Part shown: positions 22,468 to 34,503 of the stretch, one piece after another
Position numbering within the stretch: the first letter of the stretch is position 1
Layout of the letters: the number at the start of each line of letters is the position of its first letter
Origin: Gentiana macrophylla
Lineage: Eukaryota > Streptophyta > Magnoliopsida > Gentianales > Gentianaceae
Assembly (NCBI GenBank): GCA_026214975.1
Contig: CM047815.1
Span: 83,720,800-83,784,799 of the forward strand
Direction: 5' to 3'
Length of the DNA: 64,000 nt
Position numbers and translations under genes: made by a program
Notes under the pieces: generated by a model
Told to the model about the DNA's origin: nothing
Seen by the model: the letters and a program-made list of their open reading frames with translations, nothing else
Databases searched by the model: none

Positions 22468-25400
22468 CATTTTAGTATCGATTTCTGGTAAAATCGGTCC
22501 ACTTGCTTTTTGGTATCGATTTCTGGTAAAATCGGTTCATCTCCTTTTGGGGTTTTCTGGTAAAAATTACCATCCGCTTTGGTGTTTAGATTATAAGTTG
22601 GACGAACTAAATTGAAATAAACAAAGTTAAAGAGCTGATAATTGGAATAACAAGTTCAAACTTGTTGTTATTGTTATAATTTGATAAACGGTTGGAGATT
22701 CGAGTTGAAATAAACCCGAGCTTGTTTTGACGAGTCAAAACAATCTTCAAGTTGTTTTACGAATATAAAACAATCTTAAGTATGTTTTACGAGTTGAAAA
22801 CAGGCCCCAGTCTGTTTTATCAAGCTGAAACAAGTTTGAGTTTGTTTTTGACGAGTTGAAAACAAACTTGACTTGGTTTGATATCGAGTTGATATAAAAT
22901 GTGTTAAATATCATTTTTTTGGTATTTAAATTATCCTTTTGAGAAGATGGTTGTTTAAAAAAGAGCATTAAAGTTGTTTATCTTCTGTTTGTGAACAGAA
23001 ATGGAATTTTTATAATCTGATTACTCTTATTGGTGCGGCAATTCGAGGAGAAAGCTCCCAGGTTGCGGGAAGTGAAGTGGTTTTAAAACAGGTCAAAATG
23101 GAGTCAGCGAGACCTCGAGGAAGAGGAATATGCTTGGGTTGTAGACTTTGGGGCTACCCGACATATGTGTCTTGAACAAATCATCGTTTTTAGTTACCAA
23201 CATCTCAAAGATGAGAAAATAGTAATGTCAAATTCAACTACTTCCGATATCATTGGATGCAGTCATGTTGATTGAATTTGGCGTGCGGGAGAGCATTGAT
23301 TCTTGAGATGTCTGCATGTGCGGACTTCTTGATGAATGTGGTTTACGGAAGCCGACTTACTCCGCCAAGTGCGTGTTGGTATTTGATATATACAAATTCA
23401 GACTAATTGATGATGGCGAGGTAATTGCTGAAGGAACGATAGATGGAGGTCTATGGATGATGGATCTCCGTGTTGTTACATAAAGTAGAAAATGTAATTT
23501 CTATTTTAATGTATGGAATAATAAATATATTCTTAATGTGTATTGGTTCAAATAATTTTCTTATTATGTTTTGAACCGTTGTTGCCAGTTGAGGCATATA
23601 TGATTAATACGTTGCAAACGAGAAATAATTTCGTATGACGAATGTATCTAAAAATTATTTAATTGGAAAATTAATCATAAGGAAAATACGTCAAAATGTT
23701 TAGTGAAAACATTACTTTGTCGTGCCGTGTAAGTTGGAGAAATAATCTTCATGATAATATTCTCATTTTGGTGACGACTCGTAGAACTTTTATTCGTTGA
23801 ATAAAAATGAAATGAACACCGAGGTGTTTTGATTTGAAATGCGTACCAGTGGTGGTACAAGTTGTTGAATCAATAATAGTTTTTTTTCCGTGAGTTGAAA
23901 TATGACTAAAATTGAAATGGTTGGTGATACAATGTGGTGTCACAAGCCTAAGCATAACGACCAGGAGTGGAAATTGTTTATTTCCTAATCTAAAAATGGA
24001 TGATAAATCATTATGTCGAATGATTTATTATATGTAGTGTTAAACATGCCATAGATGTGTCAAAGCAAATATGACTTAGGCACGGTTTCCTTCTGTGGAG
24101 AAAAACATAGACATGTAAAAGTTAAATTATATGAGTTGTGTGATTTAAATATTTATGCTAATCAAGAGTCGGTAAAGATTATTTATCGATCACTGTACAA
24201 AATAAAGTTGTGTCTAATTTTGCTAAAATAGCAAAGATAAGACAACAAAGGAGTTATAAACCTATAAGAATGAAGTTGGAAAAACAACTAAACGAATAAA
24301 CCTAGCAGAATCGTAGTGGAAAAAGTGCTGGCCACACTCTTTCTTTTGTTCACCGATTTTCGGCAAAAGCTCTTTGCTTTTAACAAAAGCCATTTGGTTT
24401 CAAAAAAAATTTCTTGTCTTTAAACAAAAGCTGCGATTTTCGGAAAAATGCTATTTACGCTAGTTTTAAGGCGGTGTTGATTATTTTGAGGATGTTATAT
24501 CGAGAAATGCTGAATTTCAACCGAACTCTTAAAGAGTTGGTTAAAGCATGAGTGAATAGTTTGAGTTAATCTCCGAACTTGCAGGGGAAGCGATAGTTTC
24601 ACCGATTTCATCCTTTATAGGTTTACATCGAGCAGATGGATAAAGATCCCATATGAGTTGAGGGAAAGCTAAGAGCTTACCTACGAATACTTGGAAATGT
24701 AGGGGAGTTTAGCAAAGGTGGGAATACCTAAAACTAAACAATGTAAGGCCAGGATGGTAGCCAGAGGTTATCACCAAAAGAGGGTCTTGATTACTTCATA
24801 CAAATTCACTAGAAACTCGACTTTTGTCGATATGAGTACTTATCGCAGATGTTAAGACTGTTGTCTTAAATAGTGAATTAGAAGAATATATGCTAATAAT
24901 GAGGAGTACTCATGATATGGGACTTATATGTCTGAGGGACTAGTGTTATCACAGTCTCATTATATTTAATTCGTCCTGAGGAATTCAATTGACTTAAGTT
25001 CCACTTAGTCAAAATCAAGGGTGAGCCCGTGTCTCAGTTAAAATGTTCACATATTGTCTAATGTACATGTTGTGAATAAACTGAGCAGGTTTACAAGTAA
25101 TCCTAGTGAGGATCATTGGAAAGCGATATTACAGTACACAAGTACTTTAAATATTCAATGAATCGGGGATTAGAAAGATACTGTGATGCCAAGTAGATTT
25201 CTGATTGGTGATATTGTGGTGTTATGGAAGTCCACAAAGCAAACGTGCATTGCACTTGACAAAGCTGGTGAAGAAGCTAAGTGGCTTCTAAATTTCCTAG
25301 AGGAGATTTCTTGCTGGACTACACCGGTTGCTTCCATAGTGATAGCCAATCGGCTTTACACCGAGCACAAAATAGTATGTATAATTGTAAGTCTAGACAT

Positions 25401-26098
25401 ATACGTCAACGACATTGATCTCTAGTGGTATGATTTCTATCGATTATATTGGATCGAAGGAAAATCTTGCAGATCTGCTTTCAAAATTTTTACTAGAGAT
25501 CGATTGTCAGTTTTGACACTCAGAATGGGACTTAAGCCTATTGAAAGATAAGCTTTGTAATGGTAACCCTACCATGTTGACTGGAGATCCCAAGATCTTT
25601 GTTCAAAGGGACAACTAAGTTATGAAGCAGTCGATGAACACTTTCCCATTCTATGAATAAAAGTGTTGTCTGCCAGAAGTGTTGAGGTTGAGTGAAATCT
25701 TTTAATGATTCCTATAATTTGATTCGAGTGGGGTATGGCAGAATGCTCTTGATAGGAAGTCACATATGTAAGTGCGAAGTGGCGCCGCTTCTATGAGAAT
25801 TCAGAGGCTAGAATTCTCTAACGCACTTTCTAAAACCAGGTGTGATTCAGGGCCAAAACGAATCCAGTTATGAGAACCAAGTACAGTATTAAGGAAAATA
25901 TTGTGTGAGTATTATTGTCTGGTTCTACACTAAAGGCTTAACAGTTCAAGACATAAGTTCACTGAATGGCCGAGTAGATCCGATAGTACTTCACTAAGGC
26001 AGGTTCAAAGCCAGAAGCTACCTCTCATGATGCAATATTTTTCTGTCAGAATCTCTTCAGAGTTTCAATTTGCATTAATTTCCATTCATGTGGGGGAT
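22468..26098 (+). pseudogene. pol: Internal region of element B: decayed pol
   Basis: No long frame survives. Readable remnants in order are a protease site near 23135-23270 (VDFGATRHMCL, where the catalytic DSG has become DFG, then SNSTTSDIIG); an RT fragment near 24745-24830 (ARMVARGYHQK); and RNase H from 25183 ([20 protein letters not shown]) to about 25551, ending in a decayed copy of TLGMGLKPIER. 22468-23090 contains a duplicated gtatcgatttctggtaaaatcgg motif and several copies of gagttgaaa-type sequence but no recognised gag. A polypurine stretch (catgtgggggat) ends the region at 26098. Confidence 0.8.
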
Positions 26099-27379
26099 TG
26101 TTGGAGAAAATGAGGAATTGAATTAAAAGTGAATTAAAAATGATTTTATAATCATTTTATTGATGACTTTGTAAGCGCAATTCGGATATATTCTTATCTG
26201 AGAATATATATAATGTTTTGTTAATTTCGAAAACTATGTGAGTTGTAGATGACTTGAGATTTGGAATCATTCAATTCGGATAACGAGCGAATGGGAAATT
26301 AACGCTTAAAGTCGGGTGGTTGAAAGAGCTAATGTTGGAAGTGGAAGTTGAAAAGTTTCAACTTGTAAACCACATTGGGAGTTGAGAAAAACAGTTCCTA
26401 GTATTTATGTGGGAAGAATGTTGAATGTGGTATAAGCTCCTAGAAGAAGGAGAGATATCGGGTTGGTTTTAGCGGTCAGACGTTCTGCTAAAAGGGCCAC
26501 AAGCGCGTCGCGCGTGCCGTCGCCGCCCGTGCCCGTGCCCGTGCCCGTTGACCATTGACCATTGACCATTGACCTTTGGCTTTGGGGAATAGGCCTTATT
26601 GGGCCTGGGGGCCCTAGGCCCAGGACAATATTAAACCTTTTATACAAAAGTCTATTGGACTTGGCCCATATCAATACACATTCAGAATGAGCTATATTCG
26701 AATAAGCTCAGTCAGATCGGTTGTCCAACACAAGCTCAGCTCGGTAGCTCGAATTCTAGAAAGCATCTCCAATGCTGAGAATTGAAGCAAATCGAATTAA
26801 TGAGTGGAGGAGCTGAATCATTTTCAGTTTATATTCAACCATGAATGTCTAATTTAATGCCATGAATGCTTGAGCATTAATTCAGGAAATGGAAAGGCAT
26901 CAATTTCACAATATGGTCCACTATATAAACATCCTCAAATGAATGGAGAAAGCACAGAGTTCAGAAATTGCATCATACACATACAGCTTAGTACTTCGAT
27001 TCCTGTAGTTCTGCAGCATATTTGAGCTCTGTTCAGTTCGTGGTGTTCAGCTCGTTTTATGAGCAGATATACGAGTTGCTGTTCATTTCGAGTCCATTCA
27101 TGAGTCAAAGAGATTATAGGCATTGTCAGAGTTCGCTGTGGTTCAACTCTGAAGTACCTCTACTTGAACAGGTATAACCAAGTTATCCTGGGAGACAATT
27201 GGTAACAACAGGGGTACATATCGGGCCAAAATTGTCTTAAGGACAGAGTTTCGACTCGTCTCGGTTTTGTATTTGTATTTTGTTTCAATTACTATTGTAA
27301 TATAGTCTTTTAAATATCTTAAATATAATTGTTGATTTAATTTTCGTTTATTTATTTTAATTGCGCACGGGGTCTAACA
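26099..27379 (+). repeat. 3' LTR of element B
   Basis: 1281 bases, TGTTGG to CTAACA. It contains four copies of tgaccat or tgacct-type sequence near 26548-26575 and a TATA-like tatataaac near 26922. The motif aaaattgtcttaag at 27228-27241 corresponds to the LTR motif discussed for element C. Confidence 0.9.
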
Positions 27380-27505
27380 TTTTTTACCTCCTCTGTTCAT
27401 CACATTAGTTGGTTTTGCAACTTCTTAACTTGAAGTTTCAAGCTTGCATACTTAAATGTTTTAAAACTGGCATACTTAAATGTTTTGATTCGTGATTGCA
27501 CATAA
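27380..27505. other. 126-base host spacer between elements B and C
   Basis: Holds a short direct repeat (catacttaaatgtttt at 27459 and 27473, approximately) and no element motifs. Its last bases, cataa (27501-27505), are one copy of the element C target duplication, so sequence here continues at 44131. Confidence 0.8.
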
Positions 27506-28576
27506 TGTTATTCCCCGTGTACAATTAAAATAAATATATAAAACGAATAAAATCCACAACAGTTTTATTGATCTTGATAAACAATAACAAAGAAGTATAG
27601 AAAGAAAGAATAAAGGATATTGACGATCTGAGCCGAGACGAACTCTGTCCTTAAGACAAATTTGCTCCGGTATGTACCCCGTGTTGCAGCAATTGTCTCC
27701 CAGGAATTCTCAGATTACCTTTCAGAATAGCGGTACTGTAAACTCTGAACAACGACGAACTCTACAGTGCTGCAGAAACTCTTCACTTGATGCAAGAATA
27801 GTATGCAGAAGAATGTATGTATGTATGAAATTCTGGTGTTGTATTTCTGTGTTTCTTCCCATTCATGTAGCTCGTTTATATAACAGAGGACATGGAAAAA
27901 AACTGATGGAAATGAACAGCCTCAGCATTAAGTTGGAACTTGGAAAGCCAAAGGCCTTAGTTTTAATCACGACTTAAAGTTGGATAGGAACATGAACAGT
28001 CTTTCAGCTCAGCAGACGCCTCAGTCTTATTTGATTCAGCTCAGTAGACTGCTGAGCCTCAGCAGCCTTAAAAATAAATTAACAGTTGCAAAACCAAACT
28101 CTGACTGTGAACATCAAATCGAGCTGCATTCGTGTATGCAGGACACGCGGGCATGCACAAGCCCAAGGGTAAATCCGGATTGGATTTGCACCCCCCCTGC
28201 GCCCGCGTAGAGAACGGTGTATAATGTTGGATACTTACTCCAACTACACTAAAACAATATCATATAAATATTGCTTCTTTTTCCTTCTTCCAACCAATGT
28301 GGGAGAAAAGTTTCTTCCCATTGTTCTTTTCATAACACACACTTAAGCCCAATAGGCCCATTCCAATGAGACCACCTTTAGCGTTAATTTCTCATTCACT
28401 CGTTATCCGAATTGAATGATTCCAAATCTGAATTCATCTACGACTCACGTAGTTTTCAGAATTAATAGAACATTACATATATTCTATACAAGAATATATC
28501 AAAATACGCTTACAAAGTCCTTTGAATAAAATGATTATAAAGTCATTTTTAATTCAATTCCACATTTTCTCCAACA
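27506..28576 (-). repeat. 3' LTR of element C
   Basis: 1071 bases. On the minus strand it starts TGTTGG at 28576 and ends AATAACA at 27506. A TATA box on the minus strand (ttatataaacgag, 27883-27871) is shared with the 5' LTR. The motif cttaagacaaattt lies at 27650-27663 on the + strand. Confidence 0.92.
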
Positions 28577-28590
28577 ATCCCCACATGAAT
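28577..28590 (-). other. Polypurine tract of element C
   Basis: On the minus strand the bases before the 3' LTR read cattcatgtggggat. Element B has nearly the same tract before its 3' LTR. Confidence 0.75.
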
Positions 28591-29124
28591 GGAAATTAAT
28601 GCAAATCTGGACTCTGAAGAGATTCTCGAGAAAAATATTGCATCGGAGAGGTAGCTTACGGCTTTGAACTGCCTTAGTGAAATACTATCGGATTTACTCG
28701 CTAATCGGTGACCTTAAGTCTTGAAGCGTTTCACCTTTAGTGTAAAACCAGACAATAGTACTCACACAATATTTACCTTAACACTTGTACTTGGTTCTCA
28801 TGATTTGGATTCGTTTGGCCCTGAATCACACCTGGTTTCAGAAAGTGCGTTAGAGAATTCTAGCCTCTGAATTCTCTTTGAAGCGGCCCCACTTCGCACT
28901 TACATATGTGACCTCCTATCAAGAGTATTCTGCCATACTCCACTCAAACTTAATCAAGTTATAGGAATCATTAAAAGTTTTCACTTATCCTTCACACTTC
29001 TGGCAGACAACACTTTTATTCACAGAATGGTTAAGTGTTCATCGGCAGCTTCATAACTTAGTTGTCCCTTTGAACCATGATCTTGGGATCTCCAGTCAAC
29101 ATGGTTGGGTTACCATTACGAAGC

Positions 29125-29583
29125 TTATCGTTCAATAGGCTTCAGTCCCATTCCGAGTGTCAAAACTGACATTTGATCTCTAGGTAAGCCTTTTGTAAGC
29201 GCATCCACAAGATTTTCCTTCGACTTTATATACTCGATGGAAATTACACCGGTAGAGATCAATTGTTTAATGGTGTTATGTCTTCGACGTATGTGTCTAG
29301 ACTTACCATTATACATACTATTTTGTGCTCGGTGTATTGCCGATTGACTATCACTATGGATGCTGATAGGAGCAATCGGCTTAGTCCAACATGGAATGTC
29401 CTCTAGAAAGTTTCGAAGCCACTCTGCTTCTTCACCTGCTTTATCCAATGCAATAAACTCGGCTTTCCATTGTGGAGCGAGATATGCATGTATACGCTTT
29501 GTGGACTTCCATGACACGCGACACCACCGATCATGAATATATATCCGGTTGTGGATTTTGATTCTTTTGTATCGTAAATCCAA
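29125..29583 (-). pseudogene. pol: RNase H of element C
   Basis: The minus-strand frame carries [36 protein letters not shown], the aspartate-containing SIHSDSQSAIHRAQN, the basic patch SRHIRRRHNTIK and the closing motif LVDALTKGL, ending in LGMGLKPIER before a stop at 29125. The first part of RNase H (29584-29877) is in other frames with lesions. RNase H removes the RNA strand during cDNA synthesis. The standard TAEAEF motif reads as WKAEF here. Confidence 0.88.
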
Positions 29584-29877
29584 TTCGTATCACAATATCC
29601 TTCTAATCTGCTTTGGATATCTTGTGTAGCATAATCCCAGGTTCATTGTATATTTCAAGTACTTTAGTACTCTAATAAGAACTTTCAATGATCCTCACTA
29701 GGATTACTAGTAAAACTGCTCGGTTTATTCCTTTGCACATGCAATATACGGTCTAGTACAATTAGTTATGTACATTAAACAACCGATAATCGAGAATATT
29801 TTAGTGAGACACAGGGTCACCTTTATTTTTGACTAAGTGAAGACTTAAGTCAATAGGTGTTTTCATAGGACTTTTCA

Positions 29878-30591
29878 TCATGAACTTTGAATCTCCTTGG
29901 GGCCGGATTCAATGTAGTGAGGCTGTGACAACACTAGTAGTCCTCGAGATATTACGGAGATTTTAATCCCCAAGATTACATCTGCCAGTCCCATATCTTT
30001 CATATCAAAGTTACGTGTCAGCATCTTTTTGGTATTCATGATAATATCATGAGTACTCCCCATAATCAGCATATCATCAACATATAAACACACTAACACA
30101 TAAGCATTAGGTGTATGTTTGATGTAGACACATTTGTCGCACTCGTTGATCTTAAACCCATTAGATAGCATAGTTTGATCAAACTTTTGATGCCATTGCT
30201 TGGGTGCTTGTTTCAGTCCATACAACGACTTAACGAGTCGACACACTTTCTTTTCCTGACCTGGAACCACAAACCCCTCGGGTTGTTCCATATAAATTTC
30301 TTCGTCTAACTCACCATTTAGAAATGCAGTTTTAACATCCATCTGATGGATTTCCAAGTTATACACTGCAGCAAGAGAAATTAGAACCCTTATTGAAGTG
30401 ATTCTAGTTACTGGTGAGTAAGTATCAAAGAAATCAAGACCCTCTTTTTGCCGATAACCCTTAGCTACCAACCTAGCCTTATACTTATCAATAGATCCAT
30501 CAGCTTTAAGCTTCTTCTTAAAAATCCACTTACACCCGAGTGCTTTATGTCCCGGTGGAATATCAACCAATTCCCAAGTGTGATTTTGCAT
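29878..30591 (-). pseudogene. pol: Reverse transcriptase of element C
   Basis: A 237-codon open stretch from 30591 contains the full RT core: NHTWELVDIPPGHKALGCKW, YKARLVAKGYRQKEGLDF, TYSPVTRITSIRVL, QMDVKTAFLNGEL, KSLYGLKQAPKQWHQKF and the catalytic YVDD box at 30084-30073 (LYVDDMLIMGS). A stop near 30600 separates it from the integrase frame upstream and a shift near 29880 from RNase H. Within the stretch the catalytic residues are all present, so it decayed only recently. Confidence 0.92.
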
Positions 30592-30602
30592 AATGGAATC
30601 TA

Positions 30603-31691
30603 TTAATTTCCATAATACATAGCCTCGGCATATATCCTTGGAGTATTTTCTACCATGTAGGTGAGAAAATCTGGCCCAAAAGATGTTGAAATCCTATCCC
30701 GTTTACTCCTTCGGGGTTCCACTTCCTCGTGTTCTGGAGCATTATCCCCCACATTTTTGTGTGCCCTCTTAGTCGAATTTGAGTCTTCATTATGTCTTTC
30801 TTTGTTTGGAAAAACATCCTCAAAAAACACTGCATTTCTTGATTCCATGATTGTGTTTACATGCACATCAGGGTTGTCCGATTTGTGCACAAGAAATCTA
30901 TATGCACTACTGTTATGTGCATACCCAATGAATATGCAATCTATCGTTTTAGGCCCAATCTTGATTTGTTTAGGTTTAGGCACTTCCACCTTTGCTAAAC
31001 ACCCCCACACTTTCAAGTATTTATAACTTGGTTTGTGGCCTTTCCACAATTCATATGGGGTCTTATCCATCTTTTTAGATGGAATTACATTGAGAATTGT
31101 ATTGGCGGAGAGAAGGGCCTCCCCACAAGTTACGAGGTAAACGAGGCGATCAACATAGCATTCATCATCTCTTTGAGTAGTACGATTTTTGCGTTCGGCA
31201 ATTCCGTTAGATTGAGGTGCATATGGAGCGATAGTTTGATGAATAATGCCCGAATCTAGACATAATCCTTCAAATGGCGATTCATACTCTCCACCTCTAT
31301 CACTACGAACCTTCTTGATTAAATGCGCTAAGTTGATTCTCAACTTCATTTTATAATTTTTGAATGCCTCGATAGCCTCATCTTTGCTACTTAGCAAATA
31401 TACATAACAATATCGTGTACAATCATCGATAGTTACAAAATACTTTTTACCGCCTCTTGATTGCACAAACTTTAAATCACACAAATCTGTGTGAATTAAT
31501 TCTAATGGTTCTGTATTTCTTTCCACGGATGGAAACGGTGCTTTAGTCATTTTAGCCTCAACACATACTTGGCATTTGCCAGTTTGACTAAATTTTAGTT
31601 TAGGTAATAAATCCAAATTCATCATTCTTTGAATTGATTTATTATTAACGTGTCCTAAACGATTATGCCATAAAGTACAAGACTCAATCAA
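30603..31691 (-). pseudogene. pol: Integrase of element C
   Basis: A 362-codon open stretch starts with the HHCC module ([10 protein letters not shown] and CQVC). The catalytic core follows: [33 protein letters not shown] with the catalytic E, and [16 protein letters not shown]. The C-terminal motifs are [20 protein letters not shown], then [14 protein letters not shown] and [12 protein letters not shown], and [16 protein letters not shown]. The region around [19 protein letters not shown] is unusual and may reflect a compensated frame change. A stop after MYYGN separates it from RT. Confidence 0.9.
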
Positions 31692-32031
31692 GTAAGCGAA
31701 GTAGAAGCACTTTTATTAGCCTCGGTGGGGCAAAGTGAGTCTTAGGCATTATAGCCATTACATTCGATTTAAATAAACCTTCGGTAAAATAACCTCTACC
31801 AACATACATCTCATTTTTGGTCAAAATGACCTTTTCATTACCAAAAGAAAGTTTAAAACCATTCTTATTCAGCATACCACCAGAAATCAAGTTCTTACGT
31901 ATATCAGGAACATGGAGAACATTCGTGAGTGTCAGCTTCTTCCCAGAAGTCATCTTCAGAATCACGTTTCCAGTTCCCTGAATGGTTGATTGGGAAGAGT
32001 TACCCATCCACAGCTTCTCACCATTGCCAGC
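31684..32031 (-). pseudogene. pol: Protease end and pre-integrase of element C (left of insertion)
   Basis: The minus strand carries GEKLWMGNSSQSTIQG, KMTSGKKLTLTNVLHVPDIR, KNLISGGML and FKLSFGNEKVILTKN, the stretch between protease and integrase in copia Pol. The Athila-like element begins at 32032, so residues upstream in this frame belong to that LTR. It is continued on the far side at 41858. Confidence 0.88.
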
Positions 32032-34503
32032 TGACAGACGTTTTCCCCGGCAACGGCACACCAAAAAACTGACGGACTCGTTGACTAAGGGCTATACCGA
32101 TCCTTACCGGCAGTATACCGGGTCAAAAATCATAGCATAGTGTGGTAAGTCAGGTCGTATCCTCAGGGAAATGAAGGCATAATTCAAAGTGTGGTTAAAC
32201 ACCAAGAAGCTATTATTAACTCGATCTAAGTCGCAGTTTTTACCATATAAAGTTAGATCGTTAGAGTTAGATTGTTACGTTAGTTAGATAGTTAGATTAG
32301 TTAGATTGTTAGTAAAACAGTAAATAAATATGTAAATATAAAAATAGATAGTATATATATTTTTTGAATCTAGCCAAGAATACTTTACTGAATCAATATC
32401 TTTTTTAGTAGAATTGAATGAGACAGATCTTTTCCTTGATACAAGGAAGTCAATTATATATGAACCGGTGTACTCCTAAGCTAGACAACTCCTCCTCACA
32501 CGAGCGTATGAAATTGCCATATGTCAAATTGTCATCTGTTCAATCTCAACAACTGCCCCATGCTAATCTCGATTTAGTGCGAGCAGTGCAGTACAAATCT
32601 ATCCCGGATAAAAGAGGTTGCTCCGTTTGTCAGACGGCCGATGTTATTCAAAAGGCTCCGGTTGTCAGGCGGATCGATTTAACTTTCCGGTGTTAGTTTC
32701 AATTAAACTGTTGATTTTAACATTATTACGATTTCGAGCACAAATTTCAATAAGATTAATCTTTCCCAAGACAAATCTGCCCCCGGGTAGGAAATAGGAT
32801 TCTGTTGTCACGTTTTCACACAACCAATTTTACCCTCCGGTTTTTCTATCTTTTATCTCATATCCTAACTTCTCTGGTCAGTTCATCATTAGGTTATATG
32901 TTGCGATTCATCTTGGTTAATTACTCCAATTCGAATATTATCTATACGTTGCAAAATAGAAAAAAGATTCATTATAATCGGTTTTAATCATTATTACCAG
33001 AGTCGATCATTTATTTTACCAAAAAGATTAACTAATTCAGATTCATATCTTGGCTAGATATATTTTTAGTTTAACATAATAATGGATATAATAGATATAT
33101 ATATATAAATATAGATAGAAATAATAACGATAATAACATTAGAATATTACCGGTTACAACTGTTGAATCGGGGTCATTTCCACCGGATATTTCAACAAAA
33201 GCTTCGAAATCAACAATTTCGATAACTATTCCGCCATTACAACGGTACTATAAATACTTTATTTATATATAATAACATATACATATATATATATACATAG
33301 ACATATATATATATATGGGCCCAAAGATGATAAAAATAAAAAGAAGAAGAAGATAAAAGGGAGCCAACTAAGGCATGGAAGAGGGGAAATGAGAGGGGAG
33401 GAGATAGCCAAGAAGGAGGCCAAGAAGAGGGGAGAAGAAGGGAAAAAGATGAACAAGAAGAGGGGAAATGGGAGAAGGAAAATCTTGGCCAAGAAGGGCC
33501 AAGATGGGGCAATTGTTTGGGTTGCATTTGGGGGTATTTATAGGTTTTTTCAGCCTTGGGCGGCCGGCTGGCGAGCTAGCTAGGCCGGACCGGGCGGTGG
33601 TGAATGATTACAACCGACTTACTATGTCGGTTGTATATATATAATTATATATTAAACTTCTAAAAATTCATATCTCGAGTTCTGGATCTCCAAATGACAT
33701 GATTCAAGATGCGTTGGAAAGCTCTCGGAAAACTCTATAAATTTCATGAAGGACTCCTCTTCAGAAAATTCCTTTTTGATGAGCCATTCGTATGTCGAGT
33801 CGTTTTCGGGATTTTCCACTACAACGAATCGATTAGCCACTTGACCACTTCTTGAGTTGTAAACCTCCAATTGACGTGATTCAAAGTGCGTTAGAAAGAT
33901 TATTGGAATATCTACAACTTTCATGAAGAAGTTATCCCCTGAAAATGCCTTTAAGTTGGGTCAAATGTCTGTCGTAGATATTTTACGGTAGAAGCATTCA
34001 GGACAATTGATCCGTTTGAACTCGTTAGCTTATGGCAAATTCTTCCATCCATCAAAATACATCTTTTTAGGCCTCAAAACATGTCGTTACATGTGATATT
34101 TTGAAATCCTTGGGCTCCAAGTTTGGCCTTGGGATCCAAGTATGGCCTTGGGCTCCAAGTATTTCTTCAGTCAGGCAAAACTCTCGTCTCGTTATCCAGT
34201 CTTTAGTTCTGTCTCCACAGTAAATCTTATCTTTCTTACCTGAACACAAAGAAATGAACCGCGAGTAAATCTGACAATAAAAGTCAAAAAGTACAGTATT
34301 TGTACTGTGGATGTTTATTTATACTAAACTGGTACAAAACCTATAAAAACTTATAAAAATACTATAATTTATATAATAACTACTACTTACATATTTGGAT
34401 AAAATTAAGTAATTATTGACTTAAATTGGTACAATAATACTCAAAGTGATATCAATATTGGGGTAAAATAACGTAATAATGATCATTAATTTGTCTCTCA
34501 TCA
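32032..34503 (-). repeat. 3' LTR of the Athila-like element
   Basis: TGACAGAC at 32032 to CTCATCA at 34503. The first 38 bases (32032-32069) are a decayed copy of the primer-site region. The sequence matching other family members begins at 32070 with TGACGGAC. A TATA box on the minus strand lies at about 33544-33533 (ctataaatacc). Confidence 0.9.

Larger units (their letters stand above)
21752..27379 (+). mobile_element. Decayed Ty1/copia element (B), same family as element C
   Basis: The 5' LTR fragment at 21752 and the full 3' LTR at 26099-27379 share their starts (ggagaaaatgaggaattg...). Between them are highly decayed protease, RT and RNase H remnants on the + strand. Flanking T-runs (21747-21751 and 27380-27384) could be the 5-base target duplication, but this is weak because the site is a homopolymer. 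The 3' half of the 5' LTR, the primer site and most of gag are missing. RNase H remnants match those of element C closely in wording, for example ALDKAGEEA, which ties the two copies to one family. Confidence 0.85.

Noticed and set aside
30661..31026. 121-codon + strand frame
   Set aside because: It is the antisense shadow of the element C integrase frame.
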